From assembly GCA_947311605.1 (NCBI GenBank), contig CAMZLC010000022.1:1-45818 (forward strand): a stretch of DNA of 45,818 nucleotides. The letters are read 5' to 3'. How positions within the stretch are numbered: position 1 is the first letter of the stretch; every line of letters starts with the position of its first letter. This document shows positions 28,407-36,408 of the stretch, piece by piece. The notes under the pieces are model-generated. The model was given only the letters and a program-made list of their open reading frames with translations. It searched no databases and was not told the origin of the DNA. The position numbers and the translations under genes are program-made. Origin of the DNA: an uncultured Sulfurovum sp. (GTDB lineage Bacteria > Campylobacterota > Campylobacteria > Campylobacterales > Sulfurovaceae).

Positions 28407-28438
28407 ACAATACCAAAATATAAAGGGGAAAAAGGGGG
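28407..28438 (-). promoter_or_regulatory. hemJ/two-component operon promoter: C5-TTTTT-C4, 12 bp, then -10 TATTGT
   Basis: Minus strand CCCCCTTTTTCCCCTTTATATTTTGGTATTGT. Confidence 0.5.
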
Positions 28439-28502
28439 AATATTTGGAAACTACCGCTCCGAAGATGCCCCTTTGCTCTTTTTCCCTTTTTTTCTATATT
28501 GT

Positions 28503-28557
28503 CCCGAACCATACATTAGAATCGCCTCATATTCTGCAAAGGCTTAGTGCATAGTTT
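28503..28557 (+). repeat. Short (~60 bp) REP-like palindromic unit of the same family, in tandem with copy 2
   Basis: CCGAACCATACATTAGAATCGCCTCATATTCTGCAAAGGCTTAGTGCATAGTTT; shares the left-arm sequence of copy 2 and has its own closing arm TTAGTGCATAGTTT. Confidence 0.75.
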
Positions 28558-28563
28558 AGAATT

Positions 28564-28729
28564 ATCCCAAATTATGCATTAGAATCGCCTAATATTCTGC
28601 AAAGGCTTAGCGCATGGGTGTTTGCAAAGTATCGAAGGTTCACCCGTAGGTGAATCGATGATACTTTGTGAATGCCCATGTGCTAATGCTTTGTAGAAGA
28701 TGGGTGATCTCTAGTGCATAGTTTGGGAT
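28564..28729 (+). repeat. Long palindromic (hairpin) repeat, copy 2, full length
   Basis: TCCCAAATTATGCATTAGA...GTTCACC-CGTA-GGTGAAT...CTAGTGCATAGTTTGGGA; about 80-nt complementary arms with a 4-nt loop. Confidence 0.9.
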
Positions 28730-28822
28730 TATACTCATATTCTATTTATACACGGCTATTGAGCATATTGTTAGACTGAGAAGGGTACAATATCACAAAA
28801 ATACATTATAGGAGGAGAGAGA

Positions 28823-29305
28823 TTGCGCTTTAAAGGAACTTTTAAATTCTACTTCGCCTTTGTCTGCATAATGTTGCTCGTTCTTGCAACAATCAAGATG
28901 GCAAAACATAGTCACGATATAGACTCGACTGCTAGTGCAAGAAATTTCCAATGGGGTGAAGACCGCTGTATTCGCTGCGACATGAAGATAAAAGACAAGT
29001 ATTTTGCTGCACAGATTATCAACCCAGACAACAACATTGTATATCGATTCGATGACATCGGATGTGCAGTGCTTTGGCTGAATGAAAATCATGTAACATG
29101 GGAGAATAAAGCAATTATTTGGGTAACAGATGCCAAAAGTGGAGAGTGGATCATGGCACAAAAGGCACTATTTCTTGATGACAGTATCACTCCTATGGCT
29201 TTTGGATTTGCCACATACTCAACAGAGACACTTCCTCCAAAGTCCCGTCCTATTGTGTACGATGAAATAAACAGAAGGATAAAGATGATTGAGAATAGTA
29301 GGTAA
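28823..29305 (+). CDS. NosL-like protein
   Basis: TTG start after GGAGGAGAGA; RCIRCDMKIKDKYFAAQI...YRFDDIGCAVLWL parallels the 458-1060 product. Confidence 0.7.
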   Translation: MRFKGTFKFYFAFVCIMLLVLATIKMAKHSHDIDSTASARNFQWGEDRCIRCDMKIKDKYFAAQIINPDNNIVYRFDDIGCAVLWLNENHVTWENKAIIWVTDAKSGEWIMAQKALFLDDSITPMAFGFATYSTETLPPKSRPIVYDEINRRIKMIENSR

Positions 29306-29345
29306 TAGTCCAGAAGAATTCAAATCCGCCATTTGCACCTCAGTA

Positions 29346-30932
29346 CTAAAAAATCTTCATGCCAAACTGTGCCAGCACTATCATAAGCACCAAACTCACA
29401 GGATATACGGCAGCATATGCAATGGATGAATACTCTGTTTTGGTCGCATTGTTTACCATGGTCAAACTGGGAGTCGACACCATGCCTCCTGACAGTAAGC
29501 CTAAAATATTCAAAAAATTCATCTTGAGGTAAAATCTACAAAGAAGTGTGATCAAAGTAATACCCAGCACCAATCCAAAAAGGGCGATATAAACTGGTGT
29601 AAATCCATTTTGCGAAACAGATACCTCCAGGTACTGTCCGGCATTCGTGCCAATAGTCGCCATAAAAATAAGTTGCCCAAGGGTTGTCATCATGGTGTTC
29701 GAGTGTGGCGACAATTGCCAAACAACAGAACCGATTCTCCCTAGACGACCAAGCACCAAAGCGGTCAAGAGTATCCCTCCCACAAAACTTAACTTGATAC
29801 TCCCGATCCCAGGAAACGCAAAAGGAATGCTGCCCAAAGCAATACCAAACACAATACCAAGTGATATGGGCAAAAAATCTGCAGCAGGATACTTCAAAAG
29901 GTCATTACCGATGATTTTCGTCACCCTCTCTCCATACTCTTTTGGTGCCACAACATACAATTTGTCACCCAACCTTAGGGTCAAACTGTCATCTGGCGTT
30001 ATATCTATGCCAGAACGTCTCACTTTGACTATTGTGGCTCTCAGTGCTTGCAGTTGAGTAAGTTCGGCTATTTTCTTGCCTACAATATTTTTAGAGGCGA
30101 CCAAAAGTCGGTAGACCTTCATGTCATCATGAAACTCTATACTCTCTTTGGCTTCTTCGCCCACTATGAGTTCCAGTTTCTCGAGTTGCTCTACCGTTCC
30201 GCTGGCTCTTATGATATCTCCTGCGTGTAGAGCCACACTATCCCTCTCATCATTATTTTGCATATCTTTAAGCTGAATTCTCTCTATAATGGCACCTGTC
30301 ATGTCTTCAATTTGTATTTTGGTGATAGTGTTGTTTTTAAAGTTTTGATTGAGGATTCTATAATTCTTCGTGTAGACATCAGGGTATTTTGAACGCTGCT
30401 CTGCTTCATAAAGCGCAACTTCTTTTGCTATGTCTATCCTAAAAATGATCGGCAAAACCCTTATATAGAGCACGGTTGCAACGATACAGAAAGGGTAAAC
30501 CAATCCGAATATTACTGAAATCATTGGATCGTTTTCTACTTCCAGTGCCGAAGCCAAAGCAGGAACACTCGTCAAAGAACCAGAAAAAATACCCTCTACC
30601 ATACCAAGAGGAAGCCCAAAATAATAGCCCATAGAAAAGATGACAATAAAAATAATCACTACCAAGAAAATAGCTAAAAGGTTGAGTCTGACTCCATCTT
30701 TTTTTATGGTCTCAAAAAAACCTGGACCAGACTGTAGCCCCACTGCATACATAAAAATGGCTAATCCGAAAAATTTAAACTCTTCATTTATCACCATCCC
30801 GAAATGCCCGGCGATCAGCGCGACTATCAGCATCGCCGTGATGTCCAAAGAGAAGCCTTTTATTTTGATATTACCGAGAAAATACCCTATAGATATGATG
30901 GAAAAGAGATAAAATATTTCATTGTGTATCAT
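29346..30932 (-). CDS. AspT/YidE/YbjL-family transporter with TrkA-C domains
   Basis: Duplicated TM halves (GLQSGPGFFETIKKDG..., GTNAGQYLEVSVSQNG) separated by two TrkA-C-like regions. Confidence 0.85.
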   Translation of the reverse strand: MIHNEIFYLFSIISIGYFLGNIKIKGFSLDITAMLIVALIAGHFGMVINEEFKFFGLAIFMYAVGLQSGPGFFETIKKDGVRLNLLAIFLVVIIFIVIFSMGYYFGLPLGMVEGIFSGSLTSVPALASALEVENDPMISVIFGLVYPFCIVATVLYIRVLPIIFRIDIAKEVALYEAEQRSKYPDVYTKNYRILNQNFKNNTITKIQIEDMTGAIIERIQLKDMQNNDERDSVALHAGDIIRASGTVEQLEKLELIVGEEAKESIEFHDDMKVYRLLVASKNIVGKKIAELTQLQALRATIVKVRRSGIDITPDDSLTLRLGDKLYVVAPKEYGERVTKIIGNDLLKYPAADFLPISLGIVFGIALGSIPFAFPGIGSIKLSFVGGILLTALVLGRLGRIGSVVWQLSPHSNTMMTTLGQLIFMATIGTNAGQYLEVSVSQNGFTPVYIALFGLVLGITLITLLCRFYLKMNFLNILGLLSGGMVSTPSLTMVNNATKTEYSSIAYAAVYPVSLVLMIVLAQFGMKIF

Positions 30933-31077
30933 GTTTTTACCATAAAATTAAGTTGGGCGATTATACAACAAGTTTCTAAAGATTTCTCTCGCTGCAAGAG
31001 GCCATAAGCCCAAAAGTCCACCGAGCCCCCATCTGCTGTCGTCAGATCCTATCCATGCGTGCGATCACCTCACTTTA

Positions 31078-31131
31078 TCCCAAACTACGCATTAGCATCG
31101 CCCAATATTTTGCCAAGGCTTAGTGCGGGCA
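31078..31131 (+). repeat. Diverged short REP-like unit of the same family
   Basis: TCCCAAACTACGCATTAGCATCGCCCAATATTTTGCCAAGGCTTAGTGCGGG matches the left arm of copy 2. Confidence 0.75.
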
Positions 31132-31134
31132 ATA

Positions 31135-31821
31135 TTACAATTGCCACACTATAGGCATCTTTTCTTTGCCTGTCAGATAGCTGTTGACCCGAGAAAAGGG
31201 TTTGCTTCCCCAGAAGCCTCGATAGGCGGAGAGTGGTGAGGGATGGGGAGATTGCAGTACGTGGTGTTTTTCTCTGTCGATAATTTTCCCTTTTTGTTGC
31301 GCGTGGGCTCCCCAGAGCAGAAACACCACATGGCTGCAATGGTGATTGATCGCCTGGATCACCGCATCGGTAAACTGCTCCCAGCCCTGCCCCTGATGCG
31401 CATGGGTTCTCTTCTCCTCTACGGTCAACACTGCATTTAACAGCAGTACGCCCTGCGCTGCCCAGGGAAGCAGGTTTCCCGAATGGAAATTGTCAATACC
31501 GCAATCCCCTTGCAGCTCTTTATAGATATTGAGTAGAGATTTGGGTAGGGGTTTCACCTCAGGCTGCACGGAAAAGCAGAGCCCATGGGCATGCCCGGCA
31601 GTAGGGTAAGGGTCTTGCCCCAGAATCACCACTTTGACTTGATGCAAAGGGGTGCGGTTCAGTGCCTCCAGCCACTGTGGCTGCGGAGGAAGTATCTGCT
31701 TGCCGAGAGCTTGCTCCTGTGTCAAGAAGGCTTCCAGCTCCTGCATGTAGGGCTTTGTAAACTCCTCTGCCAGCACCCTCCTCCAGCTCTCCTCTGTCAA
31801 CAGATCCGACAACAGACTCAT
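31135..31821 (-). CDS. ung: Uracil-DNA glycosylase
   Basis: GQDPYPTAGHAHGLCFSV and HPSPLSAYRGFWGSKPFS. Confidence 0.96.
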   Translation of the reverse strand: MSLLSDLLTEESWRRVLAEEFTKPYMQELEAFLTQEQALGKQILPPQPQWLEALNRTPLHQVKVVILGQDPYPTAGHAHGLCFSVQPEVKPLPKSLLNIYKELQGDCGIDNFHSGNLLPWAAQGVLLLNAVLTVEEKRTHAHQGQGWEQFTDAVIQAINHHCSHVVFLLWGAHAQQKGKIIDREKHHVLQSPHPSPLSAYRGFWGSKPFSRVNSYLTGKEKMPIVWQL

Positions 31822-32711
31822 CCTGCCACATCCAGGATCACAAAAAAGATAAACAGGAAGCCCAGGTAGCCGTTGACTGTAAAAAATGCTTTGTCTATCT
31901 GGGTGAAGTCTTTGCGGACAAGGTAGTGCTCATAGGCCAGCATAGCCGCACTGGCACAGACAGCGATCCATGCCCATACACCCATGCCGGCGATCGCCAC
32001 AAAGCCTGCCCAGAAGAGGATCGTCAAGGCATGGAACAGGCTGGCGATCCACAGGGTCTTGGCTGCGCCAAATCGGCTGGGGATGGAGTGGAGCCCATGC
32101 TGTTTGTCAAACTCCATATCCTGTAGGCTATACAGCAGATCAAAACCCGCTACCCAAAACATCACCCCCGTCGCCAGAGTGACAGACCAGAGCGTCACCT
32201 CATTCAGCACCGCCACCACACCGGCGATCGGAGCCAGCCCCAGACTGACGCCCAGTATCAGATGCGCTGCCGCCGAAAAACGCTTAAAAAAAGTATAGGC
32301 ACCCAGTACCAGTAAAATCGGAATAGCGAGCGCAAAGGCCAGACTGTTGATCTCATAAGCAACGGTCACAAAGAGCAGCGCGTTGATGAGCACAAAACCA
32401 AGCATCTGCCCTCCGCTGACCCTGCCGTCTACCGAGGGTCTCCCTTTGGTACGGGGATTGAGGCGATCCACGTCCCTGTCAAGATAACGGTTGACACCCA
32501 TCGCGAAATTGCGTGCAGCCACTGCAGCCACCAAGCCCAGAAAAAAAAGTCTCCAGCCGAACCAGCCTGATCCTGACAACTGCCAGGAAGCCACGATCAT
32601 AGCGATAAAAATAAACGGCAGTGAAAACAGAGAGTGCTGCAGCATCACCAGCTCAGAGAAATCTGCCATACTTTTAAAGATCTTATCTACTTTTGACTGC
32701 TCATTGCTCAC
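31818..32711 (-). CDS. UbiA-family prenyltransferase (menaquinone pathway, MqnP-like)
   Basis: NRYLDRDVDRLNPRTKGRP and DLLYSLQDMEFDKQHG Asp-rich motifs. Confidence 0.9.
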   Translation of the reverse strand: MSNEQSKVDKIFKSMADFSELVMLQHSLFSLPFIFIAMIVASWQLSGSGWFGWRLFFLGLVAAVAARNFAMGVNRYLDRDVDRLNPRTKGRPSVDGRVSGGQMLGFVLINALLFVTVAYEINSLAFALAIPILLVLGAYTFFKRFSAAAHLILGVSLGLAPIAGVVAVLNEVTLWSVTLATGVMFWVAGFDLLYSLQDMEFDKQHGLHSIPSRFGAAKTLWIASLFHALTILFWAGFVAIAGMGVWAWIAVCASAAMLAYEHYLVRKDFTQIDKAFFTVNGYLGFLFIFFVILDVAG

Positions 32712-32728
32712 TGCTCACTGCTCACTTT

Positions 32729-33316
32729 CTACGGATGTGGGATTTTGAGTTTGGAGTTCAGCGACCAGGCAATCGCCAGCACCAGCACTGCCACACTGTA
32801 GCCACTGTTCAGTACTCCGTAGGCGACCAGCAAGTAGAGCAGCCAGAGCAGGATTGCACCCAGTGGCGTAGGCACACCCTCAAAGTATTTGGCAACCTCT
32901 CCTGCGTCAACCTTGAGGTTGAACTCCACCAACCGTCTCAGCCCCGAAATGATATACCAGATAAAGACCAGCCCCAGCAGAAACTCTTGAAATCCGGAAA
33001 TCCCGGCATAATACTTGACTGCATAGAAGAGAAGAAAAGACGGCATCACCACAAAAGAGAGAAAATCTGCAAAACTGTCAAGCTGCACGCCAAACTCCGT
33101 AGAAAGCCCATACTTGCGAGCAACTTTGCCATCGGCAATATCAAAAGCACCTGCAATCCATGCCAGAATGATCGCCGCGAAAAAATAGTTCTGCTGTATC
33201 AGATACATCGCTGTCACCCCGCAGGCGATATTGGCAAAAGTGATAAGGTTGGCAAGGTTAAAACGATACTCTTTGTTATACAAATCCATGGTAGGCCTTA
33301 CAAAATAATGTCTCAT
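32729..33316 (-). CDS. pssA: CDP-diacylglycerol-serine O-phosphatidyltransferase
   Basis: CDP-alcohol motif DIADGKVARKYGLSTEFGVQLDSFAD. Confidence 0.9.
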   Translation of the reverse strand: MRHYFVRPTMDLYNKEYRFNLANLITFANIACGVTAMYLIQQNYFFAAIILAWIAGAFDIADGKVARKYGLSTEFGVQLDSFADFLSFVVMPSFLLFYAVKYYAGISGFQEFLLGLVFIWYIISGLRRLVEFNLKVDAGEVAKYFEGVPTPLGAILLWLLYLLVAYGVLNSGYSVAVLVLAIAWSLNSKLKIPHP

Positions 33317-33342
33317 TCTACCCTCTTAACACTGAGTATGTT

Positions 33343-34242
33343 ATGATACGCCTCATGAAACAGCTTGCTTTGATCGGTCCTACTGCCTCCGGAAAAACCT
33401 CTCTGTCCATCGCGCTGGCCAAAGCACTGGATGCGGTCATCCTCTCTCTGGATTCGCTTGCGATCTACCGGGGGATCGATATCGCTTCCGCAAAGCCTAC
33501 TGTGACAGAGAGAGAAGGGGTACCACATTTTGGCATCGACCTGCTCTTGCCCAATGAGCCCTTTGATGTCACTACCTACATCAGACTCTATCGCGAAGTA
33601 CGCGCTCTGGCCGAAAAAGAGGACAGATGGCTGATCATCATAGGGGGGACAAGTTTTTATCTCAAAATGCTTCTGGAGGGGATCAGCGACATACCCCCTG
33701 TGGATTCCGAAGTCCAGAAAGAGGTGCAGAAACGGCTCACAGATCTCACTGCAGCCCATGCACTGCTCTCTCGGGTCGACCCTGAGGTCATGTCTCAGAT
33801 TATGCCTGCTGACCGCTACCGTATCGAGAAGATGCTGGGGCTCTACCTGCAGACAGGAGAAAGCCCTACGGAGTATTTTGCTGCCCACCCTCCCAAGCCA
33901 GTGATCGCGGATCCTCTCCCCGTATATGAGGTTGCTGTAGAGCGATCCCTGTTGCGCAAAAATATTGAGATGCGTACCCATAAGATGCTGGCAGAAGGTC
34001 TTATCGATGAGGTAGCAACGCTGGAAAAATACTACGGGAGATCGCCCCACAGCATGAAAGCCATCGGAATCAAGGAGACGCTGGCATTTCTCGATGGCGC
34101 GTATGATCATGATGGGCTCGCCGAAAAGATCATCACGCATACAGGAAGGCTGGCAAAACGGCAAGAGACCTTCAATAGATCCCAGCTTGAGAAGAAGTTT
34201 AGGGGGACTGCCAAAGAGATTTTTGCTGAGATCCTTACTTAG
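33343..34242 (+). CDS. miaA: tRNA dimethylallyltransferase
   Basis: GPTASGKTSLSIALAKAL, SLDSLAIYRGIDIASAKPT, GGTSFYLKMLLEGI, KRQETFNR. Confidence 0.95.
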   Translation: MIRLMKQLALIGPTASGKTSLSIALAKALDAVILSLDSLAIYRGIDIASAKPTVTEREGVPHFGIDLLLPNEPFDVTTYIRLYREVRALAEKEDRWLIIIGGTSFYLKMLLEGISDIPPVDSEVQKEVQKRLTDLTAAHALLSRVDPEVMSQIMPADRYRIEKMLGLYLQTGESPTEYFAAHPPKPVIADPLPVYEVAVERSLLRKNIEMRTHKMLAEGLIDEVATLEKYYGRSPHSMKAIGIKETLAFLDGAYDHDGLAEKIITHTGRLAKRQETFNRSQLEKKFRGTAKEIFAEILT

Positions 34243-34249
34243 GGTATTT

Positions 34250-34777
34250 TTAGATTTTTTTGAGATAGGTGAGAAATTTGTCCGTGCTCTTCTCTGTCAC
34301 ATAAAGAGTATGCCCCTCTTTCTCAAACGCCTCTATGAGTGGCTCCGGGCGGAAATCTGCTTCTATCACAAGTATCTCTCCCGGCTTTAATTTTCTCAGT
34401 ATTTTTCTTGTGATCGCTAGAGGGTTTTGGTCTTTGTCCAAGATCTCATTGGCATCGAGTGTCACTTTTGGTTTTTGGGAAATCCACACTGGCGCAGCCT
34501 CTTCTGTGGGCATCAGGCAGGATGCCGAAGGATCCGTGCATGTTTCACAAAGCGGTGCCTGCCCCACTGCCTCACGCAATCGGTTTAGCAGATCCATCGG
34601 ATCCATGCCTCCCACAATCGCCGCCTGCCTGACCCCTGCCACCCTGCCAATGGTGCGTCGAAGTACAGAATTGTTGAGTTTCTCAAACTTGGGATTGATC
34701 TGAACAAGGATCTCTTTCATACCTGGGTAGCTACTAAGTAGATCAGCAATTTTTGTTTCCAGTGTAATCTCTTTCAT
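34250..34777 (-). CDS. DUF1858/DUF2249-like domain protein
   Basis: N-terminal KIADLLSSYPGMKEILVQINPKFEKL and C-terminal LDANEILDKDQNPLAITRKILRKLKPGEILVIEADFRPEPLIEAFEKEGH. Confidence 0.7.
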   Translation of the reverse strand: MKEITLETKIADLLSSYPGMKEILVQINPKFEKLNNSVLRRTIGRVAGVRQAAIVGGMDPMDLLNRLREAVGQAPLCETCTDPSASCLMPTEEAAPVWISQKPKVTLDANEILDKDQNPLAITRKILRKLKPGEILVIEADFRPEPLIEAFEKEGHTLYVTEKSTDKFLTYLKKI

Positions 34778-34887
34778 GCGCTCTCTTTGTGTGGGAATAT
34801 GAGGAGACTATTGTAGTCCCCATTGTATTGGAAAGTATGGAGAAAATCTCATCACGGCACGCTCTACCACGCACCGCAAAAAGAAGA

Positions 34888-36408
34888 TCAGTAGCCGCTG
34901 GAGCTCACCAGATAGGTGATAAACTCAAGCAGTGGCTGCACATAGAAAATGGAGGTGATCGTAACCATAGCCAAAACACCGATCACGACATTGAGCGGGC
35001 GTGACTGATTGGCATAGACCACAGTATCAGAAGCCAAAGGTGCTTTGAGAAACATATAGACGACCAATTTGAGGTAGTAATAGGCTGCAATGGCGGAGTT
35101 GAGCACCATAAGGATCGCCAGTACTATGTATTTGGTCTCAGCTGTAGCCACCGCGAAATCTACCACTGAGCTGATCAAGTACAGTTTTCCCCAGAAGAGG
35201 CTGAAGGGAGGTACACCTGCCAGAGAAAGCATAAAGATACCCATGATCACTGCTGCCATCGGTGAGACAGAGATCATCCCTGAGAACTTCTCAAAAGGAT
35301 GGTCATAGCGCTCGTCGAAATGCTTCTTCTTGTGCTGTGAGATCCAGAGCATAGCAAAAGCACCCAGGTTGGTGACCATGAACATCGCATAATAGAGGAA
35401 GATGCTGCTGTTTGCCTTGGTCGTACCCAGTGCCAAAGCTGCCATGACGAAACCTGCATGAGAGATGGAGCTGTAGGCAAGCATACGCTTGACATCCTTC
35501 TGCACCAGTGCCATCATGTTGGACAGCGTCATAGTGATCACGGCGATAATGATGATCAGATAGGATACCGCTTCGATATCCAGATTGATATAGATGCCGA
35601 AAATACGCATAGCGACCACAACCATCGCGAGCTTTGGCACGATAGACATGTAGCCTGCCATGGGTGCGGAGGAGCCTTCGTAGACATCGGGTGTCCACAT
35701 GTGGAAGGGAAAGAGAGAGACCTTGAATCCCACAGCGACCAGCATCAGTACTACACCACCCATCATAGGTAGCATCAAGGCACTCTCATCTGCACCCTGT
35801 GACTGCAAGATCTTCGCTATCTCATAGAGCTCCACGGAACCTGTCAAGGCATAGATCGCCACAGAGCCCATCAGGAAGAAGCCCGCTGCCAGTGCGCCCA
35901 TAGTAAAGTACTTGACGGCGGCCTCATGCGCTCCTCTGGTATTGTGCATCGCGATCAGCGTATAGAGTGAGAGCGATGCCGTCTCCAGTCCTACAAAGAT
36001 CAGTATCAGGTTGTCCGTGGATACCATGAACTGGAATCCTGCCACCATAAAGAGAAAAAGGGCAAAATACTCAGGATAGGCATACTCGTGAAAACGCTTG
36101 TTGGAAGCGGTCAATGCCAGGGGAACAAAGAACAGCGATGCCAGCAGTATGATCAACTGAGACACCACTGAGAGACCATCCGCCAGCAACAGGTCAAAAA
36201 AGCCCCGTTCGTTGATATTGAGACTATAAGTGGCTCCAATATCGATAAAGAGTATCAGCATCGTGAGCATGACATAGAGTGTCTTGTCCAGCGTGTCTTT
36301 GAAAAGGTCAATCACAAGGATCAGCAGTGCGCCCACAATAGCAATCAGCATCGGAGAAAGCGTGATCAGGTTTAGGGACTCTAAACTTACAGAGATAGGC
36401 TCTAGCAT
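34888..36408 (-). CDS. nuoN: NADH-quinone oxidoreductase subunit N
   Basis: NuoN-type antiporter-like protein at the end of the nuo operon. Confidence 0.94.
   Translation of the reverse strand: MLEPISVSLESLNLITLSPMLIAIVGALLILVIDLFKDTLDKTLYVMLTMLILFIDIGATYSLNINERGFFDLLLADGLSVVSQLIILLASLFFVPLALTASNKRFHEYAYPEYFALFLFMVAGFQFMVSTDNLILIFVGLETASLSLYTLIAMHNTRGAHEAAVKYFTMGALAAGFFLMGSVAIYALTGSVELYEIAKILQSQGADESALMLPMMGGVVLMLVAVGFKVSLFPFHMWTPDVYEGSSAPMAGYMSIVPKLAMVVVAMRIFGIYINLDIEAVSYLIIIIAVITMTLSNMMALVQKDVKRMLAYSSISHAGFVMAALALGTTKANSSIFLYYAMFMVTNLGAFAMLWISQHKKKHFDERYDHPFEKFSGMISVSPMAAVIMGIFMLSLAGVPPFSLFWGKLYLISSVVDFAVATAETKYIVLAILMVLNSAIAAYYYLKLVVYMFLKAPLASDTVVYANQSRPLNVVIGVLAMVTITSIFYVQPLLEFITYLVSSSGY

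Noticed and set aside
33313-34164. 283-aa minus-strand ORF
   Set aside because: Antisense to miaA, which has unambiguous motifs.
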